Source of the DNA: Tetrahymena thermophila SB210
Taxonomy: Eukaryota > Ciliophora > Oligohymenophorea > Hymenostomatida > Tetrahymenidae
Length of the DNA stretch: 64,000 nucleotides
Reading direction: 5' to 3'
Assembly (NCBI RefSeq): GCF_000189635.1
Contig: NW_002476522.1
Coordinates: 124,001 to 188,000, forward strand
Part shown: positions 24,701 through 37,862 of the stretch, in pieces
Numbering within the stretch: position 1 is the stretch's first letter
Layout of the letters: each line of letters begins with the position of its first letter
The notes under the pieces: model-generated
What the model was told of the DNA's origin: nothing
Databases searched by the model: none
Seen by the model: the letters and a program-made list of their open reading frames with translations, nothing else
Translations under genes and position numbers: made by a program

Positions 24701-27680
24701 CAGCAATCAAAGAAAGTAAACTCATAGCAAAGAAACTAAAGTAAGTCCTAATAAGTAAGGTAAAAATAGTTCCCCTAATTCATAGTTGTCTTCAGATGTT
24801 AATAGCCCAATAAAAAAAAAGCATTCTAGCAAGAAGTAAGAGCTTGAATAAAACTTTTCCGAAACAAAATCTGCTGATTAGTATCATCAATAATAAAACA
24901 ATTTAAATTAAGAGAGTGAAAACACTGAAGAAAAATAGAAAAAAACTCCATTTAATTAACCTTTCAAATAGAAACCAATTGTATAAGCTGCATTTTAAGT
25001 AAATCCTTATTTTGTTGCTGACAAATACTTATCTGCTTAAGAAATTTAAGCTTACTAATAAGATATATAAAATATTCACTCAGATTTATAAAACAATGAA
25101 GTTTAAAACTATGAGTAAGATGAATAAAATTATTAGCAAGGCATGCAAAATAGTCATATAGAGTTATAGAATTACTGCTAATAAAATGGCGATTATCAGG
25201 AACATAGATAAATTTATCATCAAAAAGATTTGCTATGCTACAATTAAGACAGATAAGATGATGATCATAAGCAGAATCCTAACTAGTAATTTTATAAAGA
25301 AGAGTAATAAAATAATGATGAATTAAATAATTCTTAAAATTAATAATTATAAAATTTTTCATTAGCACCTCACCATTTCAATAATTTCCAATAAAATGAA
25401 AATACATCCCAACAAATTAATGATTAAAATCCAACTATTGAATAATAAAATCATGAATAAGCTAATTCAAAATAATTCTTTAATTAAAAATAAGATGGCC
25501 TAGCAACTTAATAACCAAATAGCAATTATAATAAGAATTATTATCTTAATTAACAAATTAACTAACCGAAAAAAGGTAAATTAATAAACACAATTTTTAT
25601 TGATATGTCTGAAGTATCAGAAAACGGTTCTAAGATACCTGTTTTCAAAGGTTGCTCCTTGACAACTACTAACAGTAGCTATTAAAATAAATCAAATTAA
25701 TTTTAATTATTAAACTCAAAAGATGATAGCGATTAATTTATTAGCACAAAAAAATTCTAAAAAGAATATCAATAAAAAAAAGAAATATTTATTGATTAGA
25801 ATTAAGATGAAAATAACTTTTAAATTTAAAATAGTTATTAAACACCTTCAAATAATTAAAATAATATTTATTAAAATACAAAAAATATTAATTTTAATTA
25901 AAACCAATATTATTAGAGTCCTGATAAAAGCGATACGAACTTAAATTAAATTGTTATATTTGATACATAATTTTAAACTCAAGAAGATTTGAAATCTGCA
26001 TAAAATTTGAATTAAAAAAATTGGAGCACATTATAGGGAATGAATATGGTTACAGTTGAGAGTTAGAATGGTGGATATGACAACATTTAAAAATTTTAGT
26101 TTTCGCCTTAAACTTTATAAACTGAATAGGGAATCTATGAAAACGTTTACAATAATAATAGTAATAAAAAAGTCCATGAAAAAAAGGAAGAAAATACTAA
26201 TAACGGCTTTGATAATGTTGTATCTTTAGAAAAATCTAATAGCAAAAGCAATCAAAGATATTCATGTAATTAAAATCTAGATGAGGAATCGCCAGACAAC
26301 TCTTATTACTACTTACAAGATTCTCCTTAGATAAAAAACAAATAAATTAGACCTACTATCGTGCCTTAACTAAATCTTTAGAAAAGCTTTTAAAATACCC
26401 TCACAACTCTAAATTAAAATACATCTTTTAACATTAGCTAATCTCCAAGCTCTCACAAAAATATTTAACAAAATTTCAAATCCTAACTTTCTAATTTAAA
26501 TTAAAATTACAAAGAGAAATAATAAATTCCTAATTAAGTTAACAATAACAACTATTAAAATCAAGAAAATGATGAAAATATAAATTACATTTAATAACCT
26601 GATTATTAACAAACATGTTCAAACAAGTAAAGCTTTAAAAGACATGCTTCCCTTTCAAGTTTTAATTAATTCCAAAATAATAATAATATTCAATCTTTTT
26701 AAATAAGCAAACAATCAACTCCTGTAAATAATAAAATTTATCTACCTACTTAACCAAATAGTTTAACTAACTCTTCATTTTTAAATGCTACAGCAAATCA
26801 GAAAAAATAAAACAAAAACTAGACTAGCAATTCTAATGTAAAAACAATCCAAAGAAATAAATCCCTTGGAAGTATTGTTGGCAATGTTGGCTATCAAAGT
26901 GAAGAAATGGGTCATGAAATGTTTTTAACAAAAAAACTTAAAAATTAGTTAAATAGTCATTTGCAATTTTTAGAGAATCGTATCAAATTATTACAAAGAG
27001 AGGAAGAATAAATTAGAAAAAAAGCAAGTTCCTCAAAAAAATAAGCAGAAAATGCAAAGAAAATATACTAGCAAGTCCAAGAAGAACATTAAAATCATCA
27101 CACAATTATTGAAGCTCAATAAAAAAATTGGATAGAAGCTAAAAAGAACTATATTTAGAATGTCAAAAAAGAGCACAACAGCAAAATTAAAAAAGTGATG
27201 AGTTAGCAATAAAGAGAAAAATAAGAAATGGCTCGTTCTATAAAATTTAACTCTCATATTAATAAATCAGTTGCAGAAGATTTAAAATAAAGTCATTTGA
27301 TAAAAACAAGTGAAAAAAAGAATTAGATTAAGTAATCATAACTGAAATGTTAAGAATAAAGACATCTTTAATAATTATACAACCAAACTTCATAAATGCA
27401 GTAATTCCTTTTGAAAATAAAAGACGAAAAAGTAAAAAAAGAAGAATTAGAGTAAAAGATATAAGCCCTTGAATAATTAGAAATGTAATTAGTTGAAAAA
27501 TTACAATAAACCTATGAATCAAATAAGCATTACTTGAAAAATTCAAACATTTAATCTTAATTATCAGTTCATTAATCTAATTTTATCGACCACTAATAGT
27601 AAGCGAAAAGAGAAAGTTTGCAATCAAACACAGAAGTTGTTAACACAAATACATCATTTACTGTCTTCAATTAGTATTGA
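21798..27680 (+). CDS. Giant intronless Asn/Gln-rich (prion-like) protein, about 1,960 aa
   Basis: One uninterrupted frame runs from ATG 21798 to TGA 27678, with very many TAA/TAG glutamine codons and no intron. The N-terminal 1,650 residues are low in hydrophobics and dominated by Asn, Gln and Ser with scattered Pro/Tyr motifs (for example IPPVVNYNSQQLQQY), so they should be disordered. Short charged islands occur (KIEQERLQKEKEKFTEI near residue 940). The last 250 residues become a charged coiled coil starting near FLENRIKLLQREEEQIRKK and continuing through KVKKEELEQKIQALEQLEMQ. No enzymatic domain is seen. Long Q/N-rich proteins with terminal coiled coils can act in RNP granules or as scaffolds; that is analogy only. 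Being intronless at this length is unusual among its multi-exon neighbours. Confidence 0.85.
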
Positions 27681-28979
27681 GCTTGAATATTCAGAGCTCT
27701 CCGTCTTAAAATTTAATTATTAATTTATTAAATTTTAATGAACAGAAACAGATTAACTAACTTAATAAAATTTTACTAAAATAAACTAAATAAAAATTAA
27801 TTAAATGAATATGCATTAAATTATTTAAAATTAAATAAAATTTAATCAAAAAGAATTTATGCTATTTTAAAAAATAATTATTATTTTTTATTATTAACTT
27901 TATAAAAAAAGTTAATTTATGTTTGTTTTTATTAGTATAATTATTTATTTTTCTTCAAAAAAAAAAATTATTGAAAATTAATTATTCTATGCTAAAAGAT
28001 AATTAGCTTTTTTTGAAAAAAAACAGAAATTTAATTTATTGTAGTAAATTAACTTTTTTAAATATATTAATAAGTTTACAATTCAATAAATTTATTTTGT
28101 TGAAAAAAGAAATTTGTTTGTTTGTTTTATTTTGAGAAAAACAGAAATTTTAATTTAAAAGAAAGGTAAATAAATATTTTTAACAAAAAAGTAAATTTAT
28201 TTATTTTGAAATTACCACTAAGCAAAAATATTTTTATTGGGATTAGCATAAATTTTTGATTTAATTTTAATTGATAAATTGCTTTATTTTTTGTGAAAAT
28301 AATAAAATAAAAAGATATTTAAAAATTTGATAAGAAAAACAGTTATTTAATTTTCATAATTTATTTAATATTTAATGGATAAATGAATTTATTTCAAGAA
28401 TTAAAAAAATAATTTATGTAAATTTTAATATTAAATAAAATCAATTATTAAATTCTTTAAAAAATTTTAATATTATTTTAAAAGGAGCGAGCATACTTTT
28501 AAAATTCATTTAAGTAAATTGGATGAATTTTTTAGATAATGAAAACAAAACAAAATTTAAATATTTTTTTGAATAATTTATTTATTTAATTAAATAGATA
28601 ATTTTTAAAAAAAATAATATGAAAGGTTTTTTGTAATAAAAATAACAAGATATAAAGCGAAATAAATTAAACTAACAGATAAATAAATATCATCAATTTA
28701 ATTAGTATAAAATAATTTTAACTAATTTATTTATATAAGTAATTAACTAAGTAAGTAAGTAAGTTATAAAGTAAATATAATTTTTCTAATTTCTTTATCT
28801 TCTTTTTTGTAACTAAAAGTAATAAATATAGGACTAACTTTTAAATGTTAGATAAGGTAAAATTTTAGGTGACTCAAACCTATTTTAATAGTTATTTTAT
28901 AATTTTAAAATAGAATTTAAAATTTATATTAAACTATAAGTAAGTAAGTATTTAAGTAAGATTTATTCTGATCTATTTG
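27681..28979. other. Intergenic spacer; right end belongs to the 9-kb duplication
   Basis: There are no coding frames. From about 28610 onward the sequence matches the spacer at about 37490-37862, including a run reading CATCAATTTAATTAGTATAA and the block TAGGTGACTCAAACCTATTT. This places the downstream border of duplication copy 1 here. Confidence 0.65.
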
Positions 28980-31900
28980 TCATTGTAACTAAAAATATTT
29001 ATTTATATTTATTTATTAAGAAAGATTTAAAATAAAATATGAAAATTTATTACATCCATAACCTTTTTGAGAAGGAACAGAGTCATAGAATCTATATATA
29101 TTTATATACAAAAAATTGTTTTATTTTAAATATAAAATTTATGTTAAAGTTTTTTATAAATAAATAATGAATGAATGAATAAATGTATACCTTCAGTAAG
29201 TCTCCTGTATGGGACAAGTTAAATAGCTTTCTTGATAACAAGATACTCTCTTTTAAGTTTATTGAGATAAATAGCTATCACAATAAAGAATATTAAAACG
29301 TAAACTAAACTTCCTAATGAAAGAATCAGGAGAAGAATATTGAGATAGTTATCTTTGATATTTACGTTTTGATTTTCAAACTAAACTACGATATAAGTCA
29401 TTACGTTAGTTAAGAGTTATTGAACAATCATACCATCTTGGTACTCTTGGCTTTAAATGAACATATTAAAATTATTATCAATATTCATTTCATTTTGGAT
29501 CTTTTGAATGATAGTTGAAACAGTTGGTTATAGCCCTTATGTGAGTATTCCTTGAAGAGCTGACTTACAGTAATCAATATAATTTTAGTCTAATATATTT
29601 TGTTCACATATATTTTATTAGCTTACTTTCACAATCATGTTTTAAAATTGGCTGGTACTTCCTTGCTATTGAAGTAATACAAATTACTAAGAAAAATACT
29701 GCTGACTTTATTACAATGATTGAGCTCTCAATTCAATCAGTTCATTAAGTTTTTCATCTGTTAAATACTCCATATTATTTTCTTTTAGCAGATTATTAAT
29801 TAAAATTGAGTTATGACTACTTGATGCTGTAGTGAATTGCATCGAACCTTATATAAACTATTTATACTAATTAGCAGGAGTACCAAATATGGATTCGAAC
29901 TGATTCAAGTAAATAAATATCTAATTTTTAAATAATAAAATTTGTCATCCAATCAAAATAATATTTTTAATCATATTTATTTAAAAATTTAATATTGCAA
30001 AAGTTAACTTACAAGTAATATTTATATTGTAAAATCGAATACATAGATAAAAGTTAAATAAATTTCCAAAGTATTTCATAAATAAATTTTGTATTAATAA
30101 TTGAAAGTAAAAATAAAATTACTATCAAGAAAAACAAAACTGAAAGAAGACAAAGGAAGATGAGGATGATTATGAAAGACCAAAACTTGAGTTTATTATC
30201 AAATATTCTATCATATAAATAGTTCTATCTTTGTTTATTTTTCTTCTTTTTTGCTCTTTGCGATTATTCAAGCTCATTTTCCTCTCTAAGAGCAAAATTG
30301 GAGAAATCTATGTGAAGATACTCATCATCATCTGAAAAGAGCTTGGCTTGTATTCCCTTTAAGTGGAATATAATATCACTAGTCTCTTCTTGTTTTAAAC
30401 GACTTACAATCATTAAAATTCTTTCAGATTTAAATTTTAAATTATTATAAGATGGAATAATGAATCCAAAGGATAGAATGATTAGAACAATAGCTAATAC
30501 AATACTATAAGTATTAACTACAATAATACTTGATTAAAGGCTACTAAGATCATCGCTTATGCTCTGCATTGATACAAGAAGATATGACTATGTACTGTTT
30601 AGATTGTTCACAAGAAGATACTTTTCTTCCAGAAAAACAGTAATTTAATCTAATTTTATGTTTTTTAAAATTAAAAAAAAAAAAGGAAAAAAGAAAAATT
30701 ACTTTAGAAATCGTTTCTGTTTAAGTTAAATAGCGAAGTGCCTACTTATTTTAAGTACTCTGTGAAATATAATTTAGTCACCAAATTTTATCTAAAAGAC
30801 ATCAAATAAGCATTTATCATCATGTTAAAAACAATTTTTTAATATTAATATTAAACTTATAAATCCAAGAAGTTAAATAAGTTATCAGAGTACTACTAAT
30901 ATCCACTTCGAGTTACTTCTTCCATAACATTCATATAGCTTTGAGAAGGAAGTGGACTCAGTTGATTCATATTTTTAAGAGAAGTTATATCTGATGTCAT
31001 CATAGCTTAATTTATAGGAATAAGCATTTTTGACGAACTTTAAAAAATAAAAATGATAATTATTTTAAGTTTTAAAATATTTTAATTTAATTAATTTCTT
31101 TCATTACCTTCCCATCCTATTTAGTGCTATTTTTATTTTAAAAAATTTAAATTAGTTTATAAATTTATTTAGAAAAATTAAAAAATAATTAATCATTTTT
31201 CAATACTGTAATTAACTTTATTTTTAAAAATTCAAGGTTTTATTAATTTTTAAGAAAATTCATTTTTAAGAAATTTTAAAAAAATAAATTTTATTAAAAA
31301 TTTATTTCATGAATATTTTAAAGATTTGTGTAAATATTAAAATCTAATAAAGAAATAAATTTGTTTAATAAATTTAAATGAATATTTGGAATAATAAATT
31401 AATACCTTAAGTATAACTGTTAAAGGAGTTAGAAATAGTAACTGATAGCACGACAACAACAGTTATGAATACAAAAAATTAAAATACAAAAACTCCATAA
31501 AGTATAACCAAGAAAGGAGGAGTAGACTTACTAGTTGTATTATCTATGATATGCTTTACAATGCTTGAAGATGAAGACTGCATAGAAGACTTAGAACCTT
31601 AATCAAATGGTAATTCGTTATTTCTTCCCATCTGTCTAATTAAATCATTTCCTATTTCTTTTTTACCATCATCAAATACAGATATTGATTCTTTTCCGTT
31701 ATTTTTAGAATCATGACCTTGAGAACTATCGTCGTCTTTTTTATATTTATCCATTTCTGCCTTTTGTTATCCCTAACTGAGATGCAAACCTGTTTCTTAA
31801 TTATCTTAATTAACTTAATTAGTTTATGAAAATTCACAATTTGTGGTATCTTCGACTTTGCTATACTTCATCGTTTTTGTTTTATTCAACTAAGCAACTA

Positions 31901-34900
31901 TTTCTTTTTCATCTTCATATTACTATGTTGTCATCATCAAAGTATTATTAATTGCATTAGTATCTAGTATATTCTCTTCCAATTTTTTATTGTCTAAAAT
32001 AGGCATATTTGAGTCATCTAAGTTGGCATAGTTTTGTAGTTTAGGTTGCAAGACAGTAGACTTAAAATTAGGATTCTTTTTGTCTAAATTATCGCAGCTA
32101 TCAATCTATGCACTTTTCGATCCTTAAATCTCGTTATCTTGCTTTAAGTCAATATGTTAATCTGTATTCAACAGGTTTATATTATCATGCTAACTATGTT
32201 AACTGTTAATTTGTCCCACTAATTAATGTGCCATAGTTTCTTAATGTGTAATTTAATGGTTTAAGTTATCTAGCTTAGCTATTTTTATTTAAACATTTAA
32301 TTCTAAAATTTATAACAAAAGCTATTTACTTTTATCGCTCTGTAAAACCCTTTAAGATTGTTTTGACCTTCCTCCAGTGCTGTTTGAAAACTCTGATTAT
32401 AACAAGTCATCCCAGTTAACATATTATTGAATTTCCAAAACATAGATCAATACGTCATCTCCATTATCTTAAAATAACTCATGTCTTACATTTAAAGTAA
32501 GTTCATAGCTACATAGCTTTTGCTAAACTCTCGTGTTTAGAAAAGATGAAACATTATTTTTCCATTCAGAATTGCTTTTTGTTGTCTTTTTCATTTCACT
32601 TCTACTTGAATTTTCCTTCCCTCTTTCTGTAGTTTATTAAGAGCTGTAGTAATTTGAATGATGGAGAATAAAAGTCTGAATTAGTTTATTCATATCTTTT
32701 ATTTATTAAAAATGAATTGAATCATTATGTTAAAAAGTAAAATTTTAAAGTTAAATAAATAAAAAACCTTTTGGCACGTCTAACTTGAATTTTAAGAATG
32801 AATATTCCTCTTTAAGGTTGAATTCTTGCATGAATTCAATGAATGAAGGAATAAGTGCAGATATGTTAAGCTTTTTGAAATATATGCTCTCAACATTTTC
32901 TCCTTAAATTAAATGTGCAAAACTCTCACTCATTCCTTCAATGTAGCCTTTTGAATTAAGTAAGACATACATATCATTTGAAGGGCAGTTAATAACTAAT
33001 GAGCTGAAAGCAAAATCATCCTGCTTGATAAAATAAAAATTGATAAAAAGTTTAACTCTGAATATATAGCCCATTTTATCTTTTGCAAACATAGTCCTAT
33101 AGTTTCTTACAGTTTTAGCTACACCTGTGTTAATAAGCCTCATTAAAAACTAATCATGCAACCTTCCTATACAATCAGGTATTAAGTCAGTCACACTTTC
33201 CTAAAATATAAAAATAACAATTAACAACTTTAAAATGATTTTAATTTAGCAAAGTTAGCATTAAAATTTACCTTTGTTTGGAATTCTCCTTTGTTGTATT
33301 TGAATATTTAGGGAATTTTTTCAGAGAATTTTAAAATCTTTCCATTTTCTTTGACGTTTTTAAAACTAGCAATAATGCTCCCAACATTACCTTACAAAAT
33401 ACTTAAGCTTGTGATAGTAGTTGTTTAATCAACTGACCTTTCTCTATTGATAATTTCTTCAACTGCAGCTTCTGTATCCCTACAATTGATTGGATCAAAT
33501 AATATGTAAGCCTTTAGCAATGAACTGAACTTGAGAAAATAAATGTTTTGCTTATTTTAATTCATTTAATGTTTTAAAATCTTCTCAAAATATTCTACTA
33601 AAAATAAAAAGTTAATAATCTTTTAGCGCATCTCCTCCAAAGATTTAAAGCCCTTTATCATTTCATCCATAAATGTACATTTTTCAACAATCAAATTGCC
33701 TAATTTATATTTTTTTTAGATGATAATAATTCAAAAATTATTATTTTAGTAATAAATTAATAAATAAATACCTAAAATTTTTTTTAATCTATCTTTTTCT
33801 GTTTCTGATTACACCATTTTATCAAATTTAATGTTATTAATAGCATCTTATCTATCTTTTTGGCTAATAAAATAAAAAGTTTAATCTCCTTTACCATACA
33901 AATTGTTATTTGTTTACCTGTAAGAATAGAAATGTGCTTTGTCTTTTTCTTTAATCTTACTTTCTATTAAATTAGTTAAACTTCTTTCTACAGTTTAGAA
34001 AAAGCTGTCTTTTCTCTTCAGCATTTGGTTCATAACTTTATTCTAGTAGAGTGCTTTAATTTAATTCTTTTTAAACTTAATCAAAAAAAACCAATATCTC
34101 AAGCACACCTCCTATATTAATATGAAACAATAGATAAATAAATAATTGCTATTTGCTTTTACATTTAAATAAATTAATTACTTGAACAATAACTTCTTGA
34201 CCTTTTTTAACTAGATGGCTGATTAAAACCTCAAATTAGTAATCGATGAAGAGCATAAACCACTTTTCAAATACAGCTTACTCATCACAAATTCTAGCAA
34301 AATCAACTCCCTTTATTTTAATGTCTTTTCCTAAATCAATAACCATTCCTCCAGAAATAGTTGGTCTTTCTTCGCCTTTATTTATTTATTTATTTATTTA
34401 TTTATTTGAATTTTAATAAATTTTAAAGTAAAATCGTACCAGCTAACTCATTAAATTAGGTATCTTTGCAAGGACAAAGAGTATCTCTGCAATTATTCTT
34501 ATGTAGTTAAAGCGAACCAAAGAGTATAAGCTTGCTGGAAAGTGTTGTACTGCTTTACTCAAATTGTTCACAAAGTTTCTCAAGATATAAGCAAGAAGCC
34601 TAAGGGAAATCTGTAAATTTATTTTAATAATATTTATTTATTTGTTATTTTATCTTTTAAAGAAAGCTGAATTAATAAAATTATTTTTATTTTTTACCTC
34701 CAAGCCTATTTGGATCAACTGTCATTGCAAATATAATCTTGTTATTCCAAAAAGTTTTGAGTATGCCATACAAAATAGAAATGATGAGTAAGAAAATAAT
34801 GGGGAAGTTTGCATCTTTTATGCTAGTTGTGTATTCTCTAAAAAGAAGCATTGAGGCATATGTCTGATATACAATTACCATCCATCCATAAATATCAGAT

Positions 34901-36142
34901 ATATTTTTATCCATGAGGGGGAAATGATAGAAATATTCAATTAGTAAAAATATACCAATAATCTATCCAAATGAGTAGATTACAATCGTGTTGCCGAAAT
35001 AAGTAAGGAGGACTAATCCAATTTCCAGTAAGGGTTCTATCTGCTTAAATTGACTGTACCTAGATTTTAGCTAATTTACACTACTTAATTCTGATGAATT
35101 GAAAAAAAATAAATTAAATCTTAAATTTTATATTTCAAAAATTATATAAAAAACCTGGATTATGATAAATTAGAACAACAATTATATTTAAAATTATTGT
35201 TGTCATCAGCAAGAAAATGGAACACACTATATTAAAGTAGAAAATCATGCCTTAGCTGCTTGGGTTTGTGACAGATAAGCTGCATCTTTATAGGTGGCTG
35301 CTACCATCACAAAATAAAACGCTAAAAATTAAATCTAACTTGGGTAAGCAGTAAATCCACTTTTAATGCTCATAGTAGAGCTATACAGCACCTATTTAGT
35401 TTGCTTGTGTTTTCAATATATCAACATCGTCTTAATTAATTTTTTGTTAAAAATTTTATGTTATATTCAAAATTTTTTTTTTATGTAGAGTTTCAAACAA
35501 AATAAATGCATTAAAAAAAATATAGTAAAAATAATAAAGTTAATTAAAATAAACAGAAATTTATTAATTAGCTGTTTTTTCAAACTGAGCTAGTATAAAG
35601 AAAGGATTTATTTTCCATATCTCGCTCTTAATTAAAATAGCGGCATATTCTAAAAAAGAATATTCTATTTTACATCAAATATTATAAATTTTATGATCTT
35701 ATTTTTGGCTTCTATTTGTAGGCTTGAACAAAGTTCTACATTAATTAAAGATATATATTGCTAATGAGTCAGTACCTTTTATGTTGGCGAAACTCAAATT
35801 TATGTTAAACAATATTAAGACAACCTCATATAAGCATAAGCAGAACAATATTACAGCGACTAGTATCCCAGAATCAACAGATTTCAGTAGGTAAGTTATC
35901 CTTACTGACTAGCAAAGCTCGAATAAGTATTTTAAGTAATCATCAGTTACATTGACTTGGCTAGCAGTGATAATAAAGCCGGCAATCTAAGAAAAGTAAA
36001 TTGAAACTAGTCCGACATAGTAAATTCTCTCTCTATTACGTTCGCTATCTTTTAGGAACATTAAAAGAAACAAATTTGAAAGTGCTTCATATAGAACATC
36101 TTTAGTTGTTCTCTTTTTCTCAAGCTCTCTTAAATTTTTCAT
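28980..36142 (-). CDS. Giant multi-pass membrane protein with PAS-like core (tiny-macrocysts-like), copy 1
   Basis: About 16-17 exons encode roughly 1,800-1,900 aa. Confident exons include 35776-36142, 35155-35430, 34698-35090, 34440-34610, 34182-34375, 33918-34111, 33772-33863, 33272-33699 and 32768-33203. The last exon is only TTA CAA TGA at 28980-28988. The N-terminal quarter has several TM helices. Next comes a Cys-rich motif, LHKNNCRDTLCPCK, and soluble helices. A PAS-like unit (LIPDCIGRLHDQFLMRLINT; YVLLNSKGYIEGMSESFAHL) lies about midway. A polar linker and at least three further TM helices near the C-terminus follow, ending near LVPYRRLTEDSMTLFL. This layout matches large ciliate PAS/transmembrane proteins annotated as tiny macrocysts (TmcB/C-like). 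A sensory role at a membrane is inferred. Between copies the last coding residues differ only synonymously, which supports the chosen C-terminus. Confidence 0.75.
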
Positions 36143-36310
36143 TCAATCAATATCAATCGATCAATCAATCTATACATTTATGATTTTACATAAATTAGAG
36201 AGAAAAATATTTTTTAATGCGAAAAAATATTTCTAAAAAAGTAAGAAATTATGAAGTTTTTTTTATAAATTCATTCTTACTTGCAAAAATGAATTACCCA
36301 ATAGAAATCA
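36143..36310 (-). promoter_or_regulatory. Conserved upstream region (5' UTR/promoter), copy 1
   Basis: Immediately upstream of the start codon, about 150 bp match copy 2 (45165-45315) far better than the sequence beyond. A CAAT-repeat leader comes first, then a block containing AAATTAGAGAGAAAAATATT. Stronger conservation than the introns suggests a promoter or leader under constraint. No known ciliate promoter motif can be named. Confidence 0.45.
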
Positions 36311-37862
36311 AACTTTTTTTGTTTTTAATTCGTCTTTTTTCAACGAAGCTTTTATTCCTACTCCTACTTCAATAATTAATTTTTTTAATAGAACTTTTTA
36401 TTATTTATTATTTAGTTATCTTTTAACTATTTATTTTTCTTCTTTAGTAAATTAATCAGTACTTACTTATTTTCTGCATGAATTTCTATTTCCTCAAGTA
36501 AAACCTTAAAAAATACAATCAAATTTCAACAAAGTTCCCCATATTAAATTATATACTCTTAATTTTTTATCTAAAAATTCATCTAAATCTGATAGTTATA
36601 TCATAATAACAAACAATACAATGAAAATTTATTTAAATCACAATATCATTTAAAATGCATAATTAATGCCTTTATAAATTAAATTTTATCAAAAGAACAC
36701 TAATTCCTTTTATCATTATTTAAATTTGCCATTCTCATCTATTTTAAATAATTTATAATCAATAAATAGCTACAGTCTTCTTCATAATAATATTTTTATG
36801 CAAATATTTTTTAGTATTTTATAATTTAAAAATTAAATTAAATATTATAATTTGCTACTAAATATATTTACACTATTTTAATAAACTAGATTTTATATTA
36901 AGCATAAAATTAAATTCCCAAATGGAATTCATGCTTTTTAGTCATTTTTTATACCATAATAAAATTATTAACGGCTTTTTATTTTCAACATGTGTATTAA
37001 TTATATAAAGTGTAAATTATCTATTAGAAAAATAAGAATTCTTCATTTTTAACTTAAAAATTAATTTATTCTTACAAATTTTATTTGATAAAAATACTTT
37101 AAAAAATATATTTTATTAAATTAAACATTTACAGTCGATTATGGAAAATAATATGCTCATTATGTGAAAGTATTTTTAATTAAAGGTAGGTGGTAAGAAA
37201 TTCAAAATAAATATTTTTATATGATATGAAATTTTGATTATTTTATGCGAAAATATTTAAAAATAAAAAGATAATTCAAAATTTTGTGAGAATTACAGAA
37301 ATCTAATTTAAAAAATTTATTAAATATTCAATAAATAAATAAATAAATAAATGGAATTTAAAAAAAGTAAAAAAATAAATTTAGATAAATATAAATATAA
37401 ATATTAAATAAAATCTATCATAAATTACTTTTAAAATTTATTTAATTATTAATTTAATTAAATTGATATCTTATTTTTTTTAAATAAAAAGAAATATATT
37501 TTGTAATAAAAATATCAAGATATAAAGAAAGAGTAATTAATTAAACTAACAGATAAATAAATATCATCAATTTAATTAGTATAAAATAATTTTTAATTTA
37601 TTTATTTATATAAGTAATAAACTAACTAAGTAAGCAAGTAATAAAGTAAATATAATTTTCTGATTTTCTTCTTCTTCTTCTTTTTTTTGTAACTAAATTA
37701 ATAAATATAAGGCCAACTTTTAATTAAATGTTAGTTAGCTAAGGTAAAATTTTATTTAGGTGACTCAAACCTATTTTAATAGTTATTTTATAATTTTAAA
37801 ATAGAATTTAAAATGTATATTAACTATAAGTAAGTAAGTAAGTTTTATTCTGAATCTATTTG
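36143..37862. other. Spacer between the two duplicated genes
   Basis: The left part (36143-36300) is the upstream region of the first gene and is strongly conserved with 45165-45310. The right part (from about 37490) is the downstream region of the second gene. I see no coding frame. A conserved 25-bp block at 36918-36942 is listed separately. Confidence 0.6.

Larger units (their letters stand above)
28610..37480. repeat. Tandem segmental duplication, copy 1 (about 9 kb)
   Basis: The whole segment, including the gene at 28980-36142 and its flanks, recurs in the same orientation at about 37490-46260. The offset is about 8.88 kb at the gene ends and 9.02 kb at the start codons. Exons match almost base for base, whereas introns and spacers are recognisable but full of indels. 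The outer borders are approximate, because spacer similarity fades gradually. Confidence 0.85.

Noticed and set aside
25723-25944. A 73-codon Lys/Ile-rich frame inside the giant Q/N-rich gene
   Set aside because: It is a shifted-frame shadow of the long frame that runs uninterrupted from 21798 to 27680.
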